Assembly (NCBI GenBank): GCA_031286615.1
Contig: JAITUA010000003.1
Coordinates: 520,843 to 584,842 of the forward strand
Source of the DNA: Chryseobacterium sp.
Lineage (GTDB): Bacteria; Bacteroidota; Bacteroidia; Flavobacteriales; Weeksellaceae
Reading direction: 5' to 3'
DNA: 64,000 bases
Positions 33,531 through 41,694 of the stretch are shown here, piece after piece. The notes beneath the pieces were generated by a model that worked only from the letters and a program-made list of their open reading frames with translations, was not told where the DNA came from and ran no database searches. Numbering within the stretch: position 1 is the first letter of the stretch; each line of letters begins with the position of its first letter. The position numbers were made by a program, and so were the translations under genes.

Positions 33531-35222
33531 TTACGAATTTACTGCTTTTGGCTTATAAAACAACAACCCGATTGCAGAAAAAATAATGACCGCTGCAGCC
33601 CCGATTACATTAAGCCAAAGGAAAGAAACGATATCGAACTGATACACGGCAACAACTGCAATTTCTGATAAAATTGCAGAGATAAATACATTCGCCCCGT
33701 TAACCTTTTTGTAATAAAATGCGACAAGAAAAATCCCCAATATCGGGCCATAGAAAAGAGAACCCAGTACATTAACCGCTTCAATAAGGGAGCCCATTTG
33801 AGTAGCAAACATGGCTACACCGATTGAGAAAATACCCCAGGCTAACGTATGCAGACGGCTATATTTCAATTCGGTTTTTTCATCAGGAATTTCTTTGCTG
33901 AATATTAAATGAACATCTTTTAATGAGCAGGCGGCGAGGGAATTCAGCGCTGCCGAAATAGAACCCCAACTGGCCAGAAAAATGACAGCAAACAGTAAAC
34001 CGATCATTCCTACAGGCAAGGTATTTTTTACGAAATACAGGAAGATATAATTTGTATCCGTTTTTTCCGCATTATAGTTTGATTTATTGATCGCTTCCTC
34101 TACCCTTCCATGAAGTGTTTTGACCTGAGTTTGTGTATTTTTAAAATCCTGAATTGTTTTTTCAAGTTGGGGAGAATGAGTTTCTTTCAGCTTTAGAATT
34201 TCTTTCGATTCTGCATTAAATTTTAGTTGTAAGTCCTGATGTTCTTTTTCAAAAACCGCAGCCTGTTCAGGTTGTGTATCCTTTAAATATTGATAAGAGC
34301 GTTCGTTAAAATAAATCGGAGCCGGTTTCAGAGAGAAGAATGCGAAGAGCAATGCACCGATCAGGAGAATAGAAAACTGCATTGGGATTTTAACCAATCC
34401 GTTCAGCAACAAGCCCATTTTGGCATTGGTATTGTCTTTTGCAGTAATATACCTTCCGACCTGGCTCTGATCTGTCCCGAAGTAAGAAAGTGCCAGAAAA
34501 AAACCGCCAATTATTCCGCTCCAAATATTGTACTTGTCTTTCCAATCAAATTCTGTAGTGATTACATTGAGCTTTCCGGATTTCCCCGCCAGATATAATG
34601 CATCCTTAAAACCAATTCCATTCGGCATATTCTGAATGAGCAGAAAACCTGCAAAAGCCATTGTTCCCAGAATAATAAGAAACTGTAACTTTTGGGTGTG
34701 AGCAATCGCTTTTGCCCCGCCAACATAGGTATAAATCAACAGAATACCACCTGTTAAAACATTGGTTAAGTAAATATTCCAGTTTAAAACGCTTGATAAG
34801 ATGATACTCGGAGCGTAAATACTGATTCCGGTTGATAAACCTCTTGAAAAAAGAAAAAGCAGTGAAGTGAGTACCCTTGTTTTTTTATCAAAACGATTTT
34901 CTAAATATTCATAAGCCGTATAAACATTTAAGCGCTGAAAAATCGGGATGAAAGTAATACAGATCACAATCATCGCCAAAGGCAGACCAAAGTAATACTG
35001 CACGAAACGCATACCGTCTGTATAAGCCTGTCCTGGTGCTGAAAGAAAGGTTATAGCACTTGCCTGCGTCGCCATAATACCGATAAGCACAATGTACCAG
35101 GGCATTTTATTATCAGCCTTCAGGTAGGATTCGTTGCTTTTTTGGCCACGACCGATAAATACGCCGTAAACAACCACTACAACAAGTGTAAAAATGAGAA
35201 CTGTCCAATCTATATTACTCAT
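33531..35222 (-). CDS. Sodium:solute symporter (SSS family)
   Basis: This 563-aa protein has about 13-14 membrane helices. The SSS core is visible in FIGRGQKSNESYLKADNKMPWYIVLIGIMATQASAITFLSAPGQAYTDG and FRVIGRYITAK-type segments near SYFGTDQSQVGRYITA. An unusual cytoplasmic coiled-coil-like insert lies around residues 305-375 (DTQPEQAAVFEKEHQDLQLKFNAESKEIL...). Its start overlaps the stop of a 34-aa membrane peptide gene (ATGA), which itself overlaps the PIG-L gene. In this context it may import a sugar-derived compound released by the PIG-L enzyme; the substrate is not known. Confidence 0.88.
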   Translation of the reverse strand: MSNIDWTVLIFTLVVVVVYGVFIGRGQKSNESYLKADNKMPWYIVLIGIMATQASAITFLSAPGQAYTDGMRFVQYYFGLPLAMIVICITFIPIFQRLNVYTAYEYLENRFDKKTRVLTSLLFLFSRGLSTGISIYAPSIILSSVLNWNIYLTNVLTGGILLIYTYVGGAKAIAHTQKLQFLIILGTMAFAGFLLIQNMPNGIGFKDALYLAGKSGKLNVITTEFDWKDKYNIWSGIIGGFFLALSYFGTDQSQVGRYITAKDNTNAKMGLLLNGLVKIPMQFSILLIGALLFAFFSLKPAPIYFNERSYQYLKDTQPEQAAVFEKEHQDLQLKFNAESKEILKLKETHSPQLEKTIQDFKNTQTQVKTLHGRVEEAINKSNYNAEKTDTNYIFLYFVKNTLPVGMIGLLFAVIFLASWGSISAALNSLAACSLKDVHLIFSKEIPDEKTELKYSRLHTLAWGIFSIGVAMFATQMGSLIEAVNVLGSLFYGPILGIFLVAFYYKKVNGANVFISAILSEIAVVAVYQFDIVSFLWLNVIGAAAVIIFSAIGLLFYKPKAVNS

Positions 35223-35323
35223 GCCCAGAATTTAGTAAACCAATAATAAAATACGATCTGCAATACTAATGCAACGGCTAATAGTATATACCAGATATTC
35301 CAATTTTTAAGTTGTTTGTTCAT
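35219..35323 (-). CDS. 34-aa single-span membrane peptide coupled to the symporter
   Basis: ATG 35323 to TGA 35219 encodes 34 residues beginning MNKQLKNWNIWYILLAV. A Lys/Asn/Trp start is followed by one hydrophobic helix (IWYILLAVALVLQIVFYYWF). The start overlaps the stop of the PIG-L gene by one base (TGATG) and the stop overlaps the symporter start (ATGA), so it is held in a tight translational chain. Some SSS transporters have very small membrane partners encoded just upstream, and this could be one. I do not recognise a named family. Confidence 0.65.
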   Translation of the reverse strand: MNKQLKNWNIWYILLAVALVLQIVFYYWFTKFWA

Positions 35324-37827
35324 CAGTTTTTCTGTGCAGATAAAAAGTTAAAAAATAAACGTGCCGCACCAACATTTCCTGCAGGCAGCTGTCTGAAAAA
35401 TGCCAACGGCGTATAAATAAAATTACCTTTTCCGTATTTAGCATATAAAGTTGATCCCTGAAGAGGTTCTTCATCTGTGTCATGCATTTCAAAAAGCGGC
35501 TCATACGCTGCATCCCATTGAGCAGGGAAATAGGCCCCACGTTCCTGTACCCAGCCTTTAAAATCATCAGCAGTAATTTTGTTCGGGAAGTTCAGTAATT
35601 TATGATTGGGTTTTAAAAACTTAACCTCAGCATTTTCTTCGGTAACACGCTTATTGGCAATATTGAAATTGTATATTCCCAATTTATCAACGGTTGTATC
35701 CTGATTGGTGTTATACTGCATCACCAAATTACCTCCAGCTTTTGCATAAGACCATAAGAAAGGCATCCAGCGACCTAACTTTTTCTCTGTGTTATTGGCA
35801 CGAACCCCAAGTATAATGGCATCATATTGCGATAGTTTGTTTTGACTCCCGTTTCCGCCGGACTCATCTGTGTTGCCATAAAAATCTCCGTCTTTCAGTA
35901 CATCTACCTGAACACCTGCAATGCGTAGGAACTCAGGAATGAAATCGCCCGCACCTTCTATGTAACCCACTTTTTTTACCTTCGCCTGAATATCGCCTTT
36001 CATTACGATTGCAGCGGCGGGTGCAAAATATTGTAAGGAAGGTAAATGCGGGTACTGAATTAATACCTGTTTTTTATTGTAAGTGACTCCGTCTGCAAGA
36101 AAATTGGCATCCAATTGCAAACGGGAGGAGTTTATTGAGGCAAGCTTAGCTTTTGGAATAATATAATCGACGGTAAAGTCTTTTCCATTGAAAGAACTTA
36201 CATCTGCGCCACCTAATCGTTCTCCGTTATACATCAGGTTTAGGATACCTTTATTGAACTGTTTATTAGAATTAACCTTAACATTTAAACTCAAATGTAA
36301 ATCTTCATTTTCTTTGACCAGATAAAGTGGCTGTGTGAATTTCAGTTCCAATGCAGGAACAATACGCAAAGCTTCAACTACATCACCACGCACCGGATCT
36401 AATTTCTTGAAAGATAAAGGAAGTTTAACCTGAAATTTTTCTGAACCGATTTTTAAACCGAGCAAAACATTCAATGGTGATTCTGCCTCAGGCAAACCGA
36501 CTAAAGTATCATTCGGTACTGAAAAAGTGGCTGCATCCTTGGCTGGTTTTGCCAACCAGTAAGGTTCTGTGAGTGCTGCATCTGCAGGAATCTGAATGTC
36601 ATGCTGAATGGTGATTAAAGAATCTCTTGATAATTCTCTGTTGAAGCTTTCTGACTGACTTAACCATTTTACATTTTCTAAAATGACAGGATTTACAGCT
36701 CTTGAGATCAAATTCAGCCTGAAACTGTGTTTATCTCCAGCAACTGCTTCAGCCTGATTGGTCACTACCTCGCCCATAAACCCGGCACAGCTTAAAATAA
36801 TATTGTCAAGTGCTTTAATTTTATCCTTTTTCAGGTCTGAATCATTGAGTGCCATGACCTTTTTTCGCAAAGCAAGCAAAGCAGGCAAGCTCTGTTCCGG
36901 ATTATTGAAATTGAAATCGGAAATAATTTTATCTAGTGATTGGTCAATATCAGCATTTCCCTGTGAAGTCCAGGATTTAGCGACTCCGTCAAAAAGTGTT
37001 GTTTTTGCAGGATCGCCGATAACGTGTGAAAAATATTCAGTTCTGATCCCGGCTACAGACTGTGTTCCTGCACCCTGGCTTTTATGTAAACTTCTGCTTA
37101 ATCCCGCCAATTCACCATAGCCCATTCCCAATTGTGCATCATATTGCCCAACGGTGACTTTCAGTTGATTTTCAGCTGTGGTATTGACTGCGCCGAATCG
37201 GAAAGTATTCCACAATACACGTTTTGGCTGCCATACATTGACATATTTTAATTGATCCGGGAAAGCATTTTTATCGCCTGCCAGCTTAAAAGCTTTTTCT
37301 GCAACCACAGCCGAAGCCGCATGTTGTCCGTGGCCTGCCGCTGCAGTAGGAGGAAAACGACAAATGATAATATCGGGACGGAACTGGCGGATTACCCAAA
37401 CTACATCCCCTGTAATGCTGTCAGCATCCCATTGTTTAAAAGTATCAGTAGTATTTTTAGAGAATCCGAAATCAATCGCACGGGTAAAAAACTGTTGAGC
37501 ACCGTCTAACTTTCTGGCCTCTAAAAGCTCATGTGTTCTGATTAAACCCAGTGCAGCACCTTGCTCTGTACCTAATAAATTCTGCCCGCCATCACCTCTG
37601 GTTAAAGACAGATAGCCCGTTTCTACATTCTGGTCGTTGATTAACCACGAAAGTAATCCTGTGTTCTCATCATCAGGATGAGCCGCAAGGTATAAAACTT
37701 TAGGCAGATGTTTAAGGGTTTTGAGCTCGCGGTAAACTTCGGATGATTTTGAAGGCCGAACCTGTTGGGCCGAACAAAAAACCGAATAAAAGCTAAGGAC
37801 ACATACAGTAATTACTCTTTTGAACAT
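35323..37827 (-). CDS. PIG-L family deacetylase with long C-terminal extension
   Basis: This 834-aa exported protein has a signal peptide ending VFCSAQQ. Zn-binding motif AAHPDDE lies at 48-54, with later conserved HGQHAAS. The first ~280 residues form the LmbE/PIG-L deacetylase fold that removes N-acetyl groups from GlcNAc-type substrates. The remaining ~550 residues are beta-sandwich and glutamine-amidotransferase-like (YDAIILGVRANNTEKKLGRWMPFLWSYAKAGGNLV, GNFIYTPLAFFRQLPAGN). It is first in a chain with a 34-aa peptide and a sodium symporter. A role in breaking down an amino-sugar glycan is inferred. Confidence 0.85.
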   Translation of the reverse strand: MFKRVITVCVLSFYSVFCSAQQVRPSKSSEVYRELKTLKHLPKVLYLAAHPDDENTGLLSWLINDQNVETGYLSLTRGDGGQNLLGTEQGAALGLIRTHELLEARKLDGAQQFFTRAIDFGFSKNTTDTFKQWDADSITGDVVWVIRQFRPDIIICRFPPTAAAGHGQHAASAVVAEKAFKLAGDKNAFPDQLKYVNVWQPKRVLWNTFRFGAVNTTAENQLKVTVGQYDAQLGMGYGELAGLSRSLHKSQGAGTQSVAGIRTEYFSHVIGDPAKTTLFDGVAKSWTSQGNADIDQSLDKIISDFNFNNPEQSLPALLALRKKVMALNDSDLKKDKIKALDNIILSCAGFMGEVVTNQAEAVAGDKHSFRLNLISRAVNPVILENVKWLSQSESFNRELSRDSLITIQHDIQIPADAALTEPYWLAKPAKDAATFSVPNDTLVGLPEAESPLNVLLGLKIGSEKFQVKLPLSFKKLDPVRGDVVEALRIVPALELKFTQPLYLVKENEDLHLSLNVKVNSNKQFNKGILNLMYNGERLGGADVSSFNGKDFTVDYIIPKAKLASINSSRLQLDANFLADGVTYNKKQVLIQYPHLPSLQYFAPAAAIVMKGDIQAKVKKVGYIEGAGDFIPEFLRIAGVQVDVLKDGDFYGNTDESGGNGSQNKLSQYDAIILGVRANNTEKKLGRWMPFLWSYAKAGGNLVMQYNTNQDTTVDKLGIYNFNIANKRVTEENAEVKFLKPNHKLLNFPNKITADDFKGWVQERGAYFPAQWDAAYEPLFEMHDTDEEPLQGSTLYAKYGKGNFIYTPLAFFRQLPAGNVGAARLFFNFLSAQKN

Positions 37828-38305
37828 ATGAATTTGCTTTGCGGGGTAAATATAAGTAAATCGTTTTTCTTTCAGCTTTTAAAAGAAAAAACAACACTTT
37901 TTGCTATGTCAACTTCGATTGTTTTTAATGCTTAAAGTTAAATGACAAGAAGTCTTACCAGCAAGAAAATTTTTAATTGATTAGTTTTTAATTCAATTTA
38001 CTTGTTAATTGCGACTTTGTCTCTGATGAAGTAGTGTGCTTATCCATATGCTTCGAGGAATCAACTTTGCTGATTCTATCCTTTACTCTCTTACAATCAA
38101 CAGTTTCAAAAATGATTGAATATATTTGAACCATTAAGATTTTTTAAGCCGTTAAGAAAAGTTAAGAATATAGCTAAAGCTATTGATAAAGCAGCCCTCT
38201 TCATTCATCAAAGATGAATCTTAACTTATCTTATCCTCTTCATTTTTCTTAATGGTTTAAATGCTACAAGTAATATGTTATTTCCTCTGTTTTACACTTG
38301 CCCCC
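37828..38305. other. Intergenic stretch containing repeat copy 1
   Basis: Apart from the inverted-repeat element at 38129-38257 I see no gene, RNA or convincing promoter here. The first 300 bp are AT-rich and not coding in any frame beyond short chance stretches. Confidence 0.6.
38129..38257. repeat. Intergenic inverted-repeat element, copy 1 (129 bp)
   Basis: It begins AACCATTAAG and ends with the exact reverse complement CTTAATGGTT. Between are TTTTTTAAG, GTTAAGA, TAGCTAAAGCTATT and CATCAAAGATG-type blocks shared with copies 2 and 3. It lies 48 bp downstream of the gene ending at 38306. Confidence 0.75.
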
Positions 38306-38851
38306 CTATTCTAAAGTAGTGTCAGCCAACTTCTTTTCTCTTCTTCTTTGAATAATAAGGTGTGAGGCATCCAGCATTTTAACCGTATGAATGTAGGGCA
38401 TAACGATATTCCTTTCCGGCAGATTTTCATAGACACCCATTGAGAAATAGACAATTCCGGACATAAAATAATCAAATTCTTTGATCGTGTATTCCCTGAA
38501 TGCTGTTTTGAAAACCAGCAGAGGATTCCGGTATTCCTTCTCCGAAAGCAAGCCAAGAACCAATGGGGAAATCTTCTCCGGCTGAGTATCAACCGTCCAT
38601 TTTTTGTCCTTCAGCATCATGAGATATCCTGCCCGGATCAATGACCTCATCGACTGGTAAAACTCAAAGATCACTGCCGGATCTTCATTGATCCAGCTAT
38701 TTCTTTTTACCGCATAATTCATAATGTTGCTGAGTCTTTCTTTGGAAACATCCAGCTCATTGAACTGAAAGAAAGTTTCCATCAGCTGCAACCCGGAGTT
38801 CTTCTTTTCTGCCCGAAATTGAGGATCAAAATTTGTTCTGCTTTTTTTCAT
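38306..38851 (-). CDS. Hypothetical cytoplasmic protein
   Basis: This 181-aa protein is helical and charged, with no signal or membrane segment. It includes RAEKKNSGLQLMETFFQFNELDVSKERLSNIMNYAVKR and a basic C-terminus (IIQRRREKKLADTTLE). I recognise no family. The gene stands alone, flanked on both sides by copies of the same inverted-repeat element (38129 and 38884). Confidence 0.65.
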   Translation of the reverse strand: MKKSRTNFDPQFRAEKKNSGLQLMETFFQFNELDVSKERLSNIMNYAVKRNSWINEDPAVIFEFYQSMRSLIRAGYLMMLKDKKWTVDTQPEKISPLVLGLLSEKEYRNPLLVFKTAFREYTIKEFDYFMSGIVYFSMGVYENLPERNIVMPYIHTVKMLDASHLIIQRRREKKLADTTLE

Positions 38852-38883
38852 GTGTTGTATTTTTTATTGTTGAAATTTTTCTT

Positions 38884-39012
38884 AACCATTAAGATTTTTA
38901 AGCGATTAAGACACATTAAGATCATAGCTGAAGCTATTTTATTCAGCGAACTGCTTTATCCATCTTTGATGGAGCTTAACTTTTCTTACAATCTTCATTT
39001 TTCTTAATGGTT
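38884..39012. repeat. Intergenic inverted-repeat element, copy 2 (129 bp)
   Basis: It has the same ends as copy 1 (AACCATTAAG ... CTTAATGGTT) and exactly the same length. Inner blocks are closely similar (TAAGCGATTAAGA, TAGCTGAAGCTATTTT, CATCTTTGATGGAGCTTAACTT). It lies 32 bp upstream of the gene at 38306-38851. Confidence 0.8.
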
Positions 39013-39061
39013 TATATTTTTAATATGTGCAAAAACTAATTATTGATTGATATTTTTTCTT

Positions 39062-39160
39062 AACCATTAAGATTTTTTAAGCGATTAAGACATGTTAAGA
39101 TTATAGCTGAAGCTATTTTTAAGCGAAGTGCTTTATCTTTCTTCAATTTCCTTAATGGTT
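39062..39160. repeat. Intergenic inverted-repeat element, copy 3 (99 bp)
   Basis: It has the same ends and the same left half as copy 2 (TTTTTTAAGCGATTAAGA, ATAGCTGAAGCTATTTTTA). The right half is 30 bp shorter and lacks the CATC/GATG block. It is 49 bp from copy 2, in the same orientation. Confidence 0.75.
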
Positions 39161-39190
39161 ATTTTTTTATAAATGTAAGAAAAGAAATTT

Positions 39191-39214
39191 AATTACGGTC
39201 GATCGACCGTAATT
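39191..39214. promoter_or_regulatory. Perfect 24-bp palindrome, operator or hairpin before HTH gene
   Basis: The palindrome is centred on GGTCGATCGACC and is symmetrical over all 24 bases. It lies 30 bp before the ATG of a helix-turn-helix gene. A T run follows, so it could act as a terminator, but no plus-strand gene precedes it. An autoregulatory operator fits better. Confidence 0.55.
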
Positions 39215-39243
39215 TTTTATTATTTAATTATTTCATTTGTTCT

Positions 39244-39477
39244 ATGACAGATATAAACGAAAAAATTTGTTCATACATTACAAAAAAATGGTTAATACCT
39301 TGGCTTCAAGAAGGCAAGTCACAAAATTCCTTTGCCAAAAATCATGGTGTAGAAGAAAGCACTATTAGAAAAATTAAAAGTGAAGAAACTTACAGAATAC
39401 CTGTTGAAACACTTTTTAAAATATGTGAAGCAAGAAAAATTAGTTTATCTGATTTCTTTAAACTTATAAATGAATAA
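39244..39477 (+). CDS. Small helix-turn-helix DNA-binding protein
   Basis: This 77-aa protein has an XRE-like helix-turn-helix: KSQNSFAKNHGVEESTIRKIKSEETYRIPVETLFKICEARKISLSDFFKLINE, with recognition helix around residues 34-45. It is cytoplasmic and has no other domain. A perfect palindrome just upstream is a likely self-binding site. A hairpin with T run (39476-39502) follows, so it is transcribed alone. Confidence 0.8.
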   Translation: MTDINEKICSYITKKWLIPWLQEGKSQNSFAKNHGVEESTIRKIKSEETYRIPVETLFKICEARKISLSDFFKLINE

Positions 39478-39502
39478 ATCCTGACGAAAGTTGGGATTTT
39501 TT
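39476..39502 (+). terminator. Terminator of HTH gene
   Basis: AAATCC/GGGATTT stem with a loop of about 11 bases and a T run, overlapping the end of the gene at 39477. Confidence 0.6.
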
Positions 39503-39581
39503 ATTTTGTAAAGACTGTAAATTAGTTTTGTATTCTTTATTTATTAACGCTAGGACGTATTATAATCTTTTTTAGATAAAT

Positions 39582-39893
39582 TTGAAAAGCAAAAAAGAAT
39601 TTGATAATCCAAAAGTTTTATTTTATCAAAAGAGTAACCAGCATTTATATTTTGAAAATCAATTGAAAATAATATTTCAATATTTACAAAACAATATTGC
39701 AACAGCTTCAATGATAGCTAGGGAAACAGGTATTCCTCAAAAAAATATTTGTAGATACAAAAGATATCTAGAAAAAGCAGGAAAGATTTGGGAAGTGGAG
39801 AAAAAGAAATGTAAAGAAACAGGTGTCAAAGCATGGTACCTCACAACAAATTCTAAATACTTACCAAAATTTGAACAATTAAGCTTATTTTAA
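39582..39893 (+). CDS. Small winged-helix-like protein
   Basis: This 103-aa frame starts at TTG (39582) because no in-frame ATG precedes the conserved-looking body. LKIIFQYLQNNIATASMIARETGIPQKNICRYKRYLEKAGKIWEVEKKKC.ETGVKAWYLTTN reads as a winged helix: helix-turn-helix, then a basic wing with W and Y. Such proteins are common near mobile elements but no other sign of one is present. The function is unknown. Confidence 0.65.
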   Translation: MKSKKEFDNPKVLFYQKSNQHLYFENQLKIIFQYLQNNIATASMIARETGIPQKNICRYKRYLEKAGKIWEVEKKKCKETGVKAWYLTTNSKYLPKFEQLSLF

Positions 39894-39905
39894 AAACAAC
39901 CAATG

Positions 39906-40577
39906 TTATATTTTTCTAATTGTATTCTTCGTAAGATAGATATAATTAAACATACAAAACGTCGCTATCGCTCCGAAAGTATGCCATAAAAAGTGGGTTC
40001 CAAAACTGAACCATTCCCATTTATCAGCGATACGGAAGGTTAATGCAAAAACAAAGGACAATACAGCAAAACCTACCCATTGGCCAGCTTTCCATTGGGT
40101 ATAGATCAAATATCGTAGTACTGAGAAAACTACAAATGAGGCCATAATTGCATAATTGACGTTGATAAAAAGAGAAGGATTACCTGCCAAAATCCAGTTT
40201 CTCAAAGCGAACATAAGTACTGCATATCCCAGAACCATTACAGCAGCATAATACCATCTGGTACTCTGAGCTATAAAATAAAATCCGGCAGAGAGGCATA
40301 ATAGCATAATAGGCAGCCAATCCATCATAATAAATACCGGCCATTGTCTGAAAGAATGGTAAACCGTTCCTCCTATGGCACCAATATATAATAACACCAG
40401 ACAGTAAGTTAAAAAAGGATATTTTTTGAAATTACCCTTCATTTTAAGGGTCCAGAAAATGGCTATGGCTAAAAATAATATGGCAGTGATTGCATTTAAG
40501 GGCTCAGGGAAAAAGTGAGCCATGTCTGTTTCTTTATATAACAGGCCTCCGTCCGGAGGTATTGGGTTTATCGGCAT
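39906..40577 (-). CDS. Ceramidase-like (CREST superfamily) membrane protein
   Basis: This 223-aa protein has seven membrane helices. Motifs fit the CREST/alkaline-ceramidase superfamily: YHSFRQW with His74 and Ser75, MMDWLPI with Asp86, and HFLWH with His195 and His199, together the expected metal site of a membrane hydrolase. Alkaline ceramidases cleave ceramide amides; Bacteroidota such as Chryseobacterium make sphingolipids, so such a substrate is possible. No lipid gene is adjacent. Confidence 0.72.
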   Translation of the reverse strand: MPINPIPPDGGLLYKETDMAHFFPEPLNAITAILFLAIAIFWTLKMKGNFKKYPFLTYCLVLLYIGAIGGTVYHSFRQWPVFIMMDWLPIMLLCLSAGFYFIAQSTRWYYAAVMVLGYAVLMFALRNWILAGNPSLFINVNYAIMASFVVFSVLRYLIYTQWKAGQWVGFAVLSFVFALTFRIADKWEWFSFGTHFLWHTFGAIATFCMFNYIYLTKNTIRKI

Positions 40578-40818
40578 TGCTTTCTTTTAAATTATATTTA
40601 TAGGCATGCTTTAGAATGCAGAATACAAACACAAGCCATTTTTCTAAAGATTAATAGACTAATATATTTGTTCTAAATATAAAAAAATTATGGCATTATA
40701 TATTTGATTGTCCCCGATTATGTTTTATAAGAATATTAAATATAATTCATATAGAAATAAAATTAGATTGATTTATTTCAACATAAATGATCAGATGATG
40801 AAATTGTTTAAAATACCC

Positions 40819-41685
40819 TTACAATAGATCACCTGTATTGTTACTAACCTGATAATGTAATGTTTTATAATATCGATATAAATAATCATATATCACCATC
40901 TCAAATAACCTTTGATTGGAGACAAATAATCTATTAATATTCATATGAAAAAAACTCCTAAAGAAACCCTGGAAAGTAACCTCTAAAGTTTGATTTTTAT
41001 TATGATAGATAATATTTTGCAATGCTAAGTCCATTTCGTCAATATTGGAAATAACCACATCTCTTTCTTCTGCAAACTCTTCAGAATGTATAAAATCTAT
41101 AAATTTAGGTTTAAACATTCTATATTTTTTGTCCAATTGACTGTTTAGTTTTTTATCTACATTAAATTCTTTTTTAAAAACCATATTATAATCTTTTATC
41201 CATCCCATCTTTTCAGATACGGAAAGATTCAGTTTATTTAATAGCTTATCAATATAGAACAGAGAAACAGTGATTTTTTCTTCATCATCATAATGCAAAC
41301 ATTGCATAGAAAATTCACTATTTCTGTAAAACAATATTTCTGCATCTTCAATGGTAGATTCACCATACCTTTCGATCTCTCTGTTGTAGATATCTGTCCG
41401 GATAGATGAAATTTCACCACTGGTTACATATTCCTGCAGAGCACTATTTATTCTTTCAAGTACACTGCTATATTTTTCAGTATTTATATGAAATCTTATC
41501 CGCAAATGTGGTTTAGGATCATTATACCGAATAAAAAACCATTTTGAAATATATTTTTTCTCCTGAAGATCAATAACTAAAGGTATAATTGCCTCATCCA
41601 AAATAAGATCCGAAGTTTTTACGCCTACATAAATTTTCAGATAAAGCCATTCACTGCCAATGATAAATTTTCTCATTTCCATCAT
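40819..41685 (-). CDS. SpaB_C-type thiopeptide/lanthipeptide biosynthesis protein (LanB elimination domain)
   Basis: This 288-aa protein matches the small SpaB_C domain that in full-length LanB enzymes removes glutamate from glutamylated Ser/Thr: SEWLYLKIYVGVKTSDLILDEAIIPLV, SKWFFIRYNDPKPHLRIRFH, IYNREIERYGESTIEDAEILFYRNSE. Here it is a separate protein 9 bp after the large LanB gene, so dehydration is done by a split enzyme. It is last in the unit. With the LanB N-terminal protein it should form dehydroalanine or dehydrobutyrine in the precursor. Confidence 0.85.
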   Translation of the reverse strand: MMEMRKFIIGSEWLYLKIYVGVKTSDLILDEAIIPLVIDLQEKKYISKWFFIRYNDPKPHLRIRFHINTEKYSSVLERINSALQEYVTSGEISSIRTDIYNREIERYGESTIEDAEILFYRNSEFSMQCLHYDDEEKITVSLFYIDKLLNKLNLSVSEKMGWIKDYNMVFKKEFNVDKKLNSQLDKKYRMFKPKFIDFIHSEEFAEERDVVISNIDEMDLALQNIIYHNKNQTLEVTFQGFFRSFFHMNINRLFVSNQRLFEMVIYDYLYRYYKTLHYQVSNNTGDLL

Positions 41686-41694
41686 TAATTATTT

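Noticed and set aside
38129-39160. Insertion sequence
   Set aside because: The elements are only about 100-129 bp and carry no transposase; they may be non-autonomous but are not complete IS elements.
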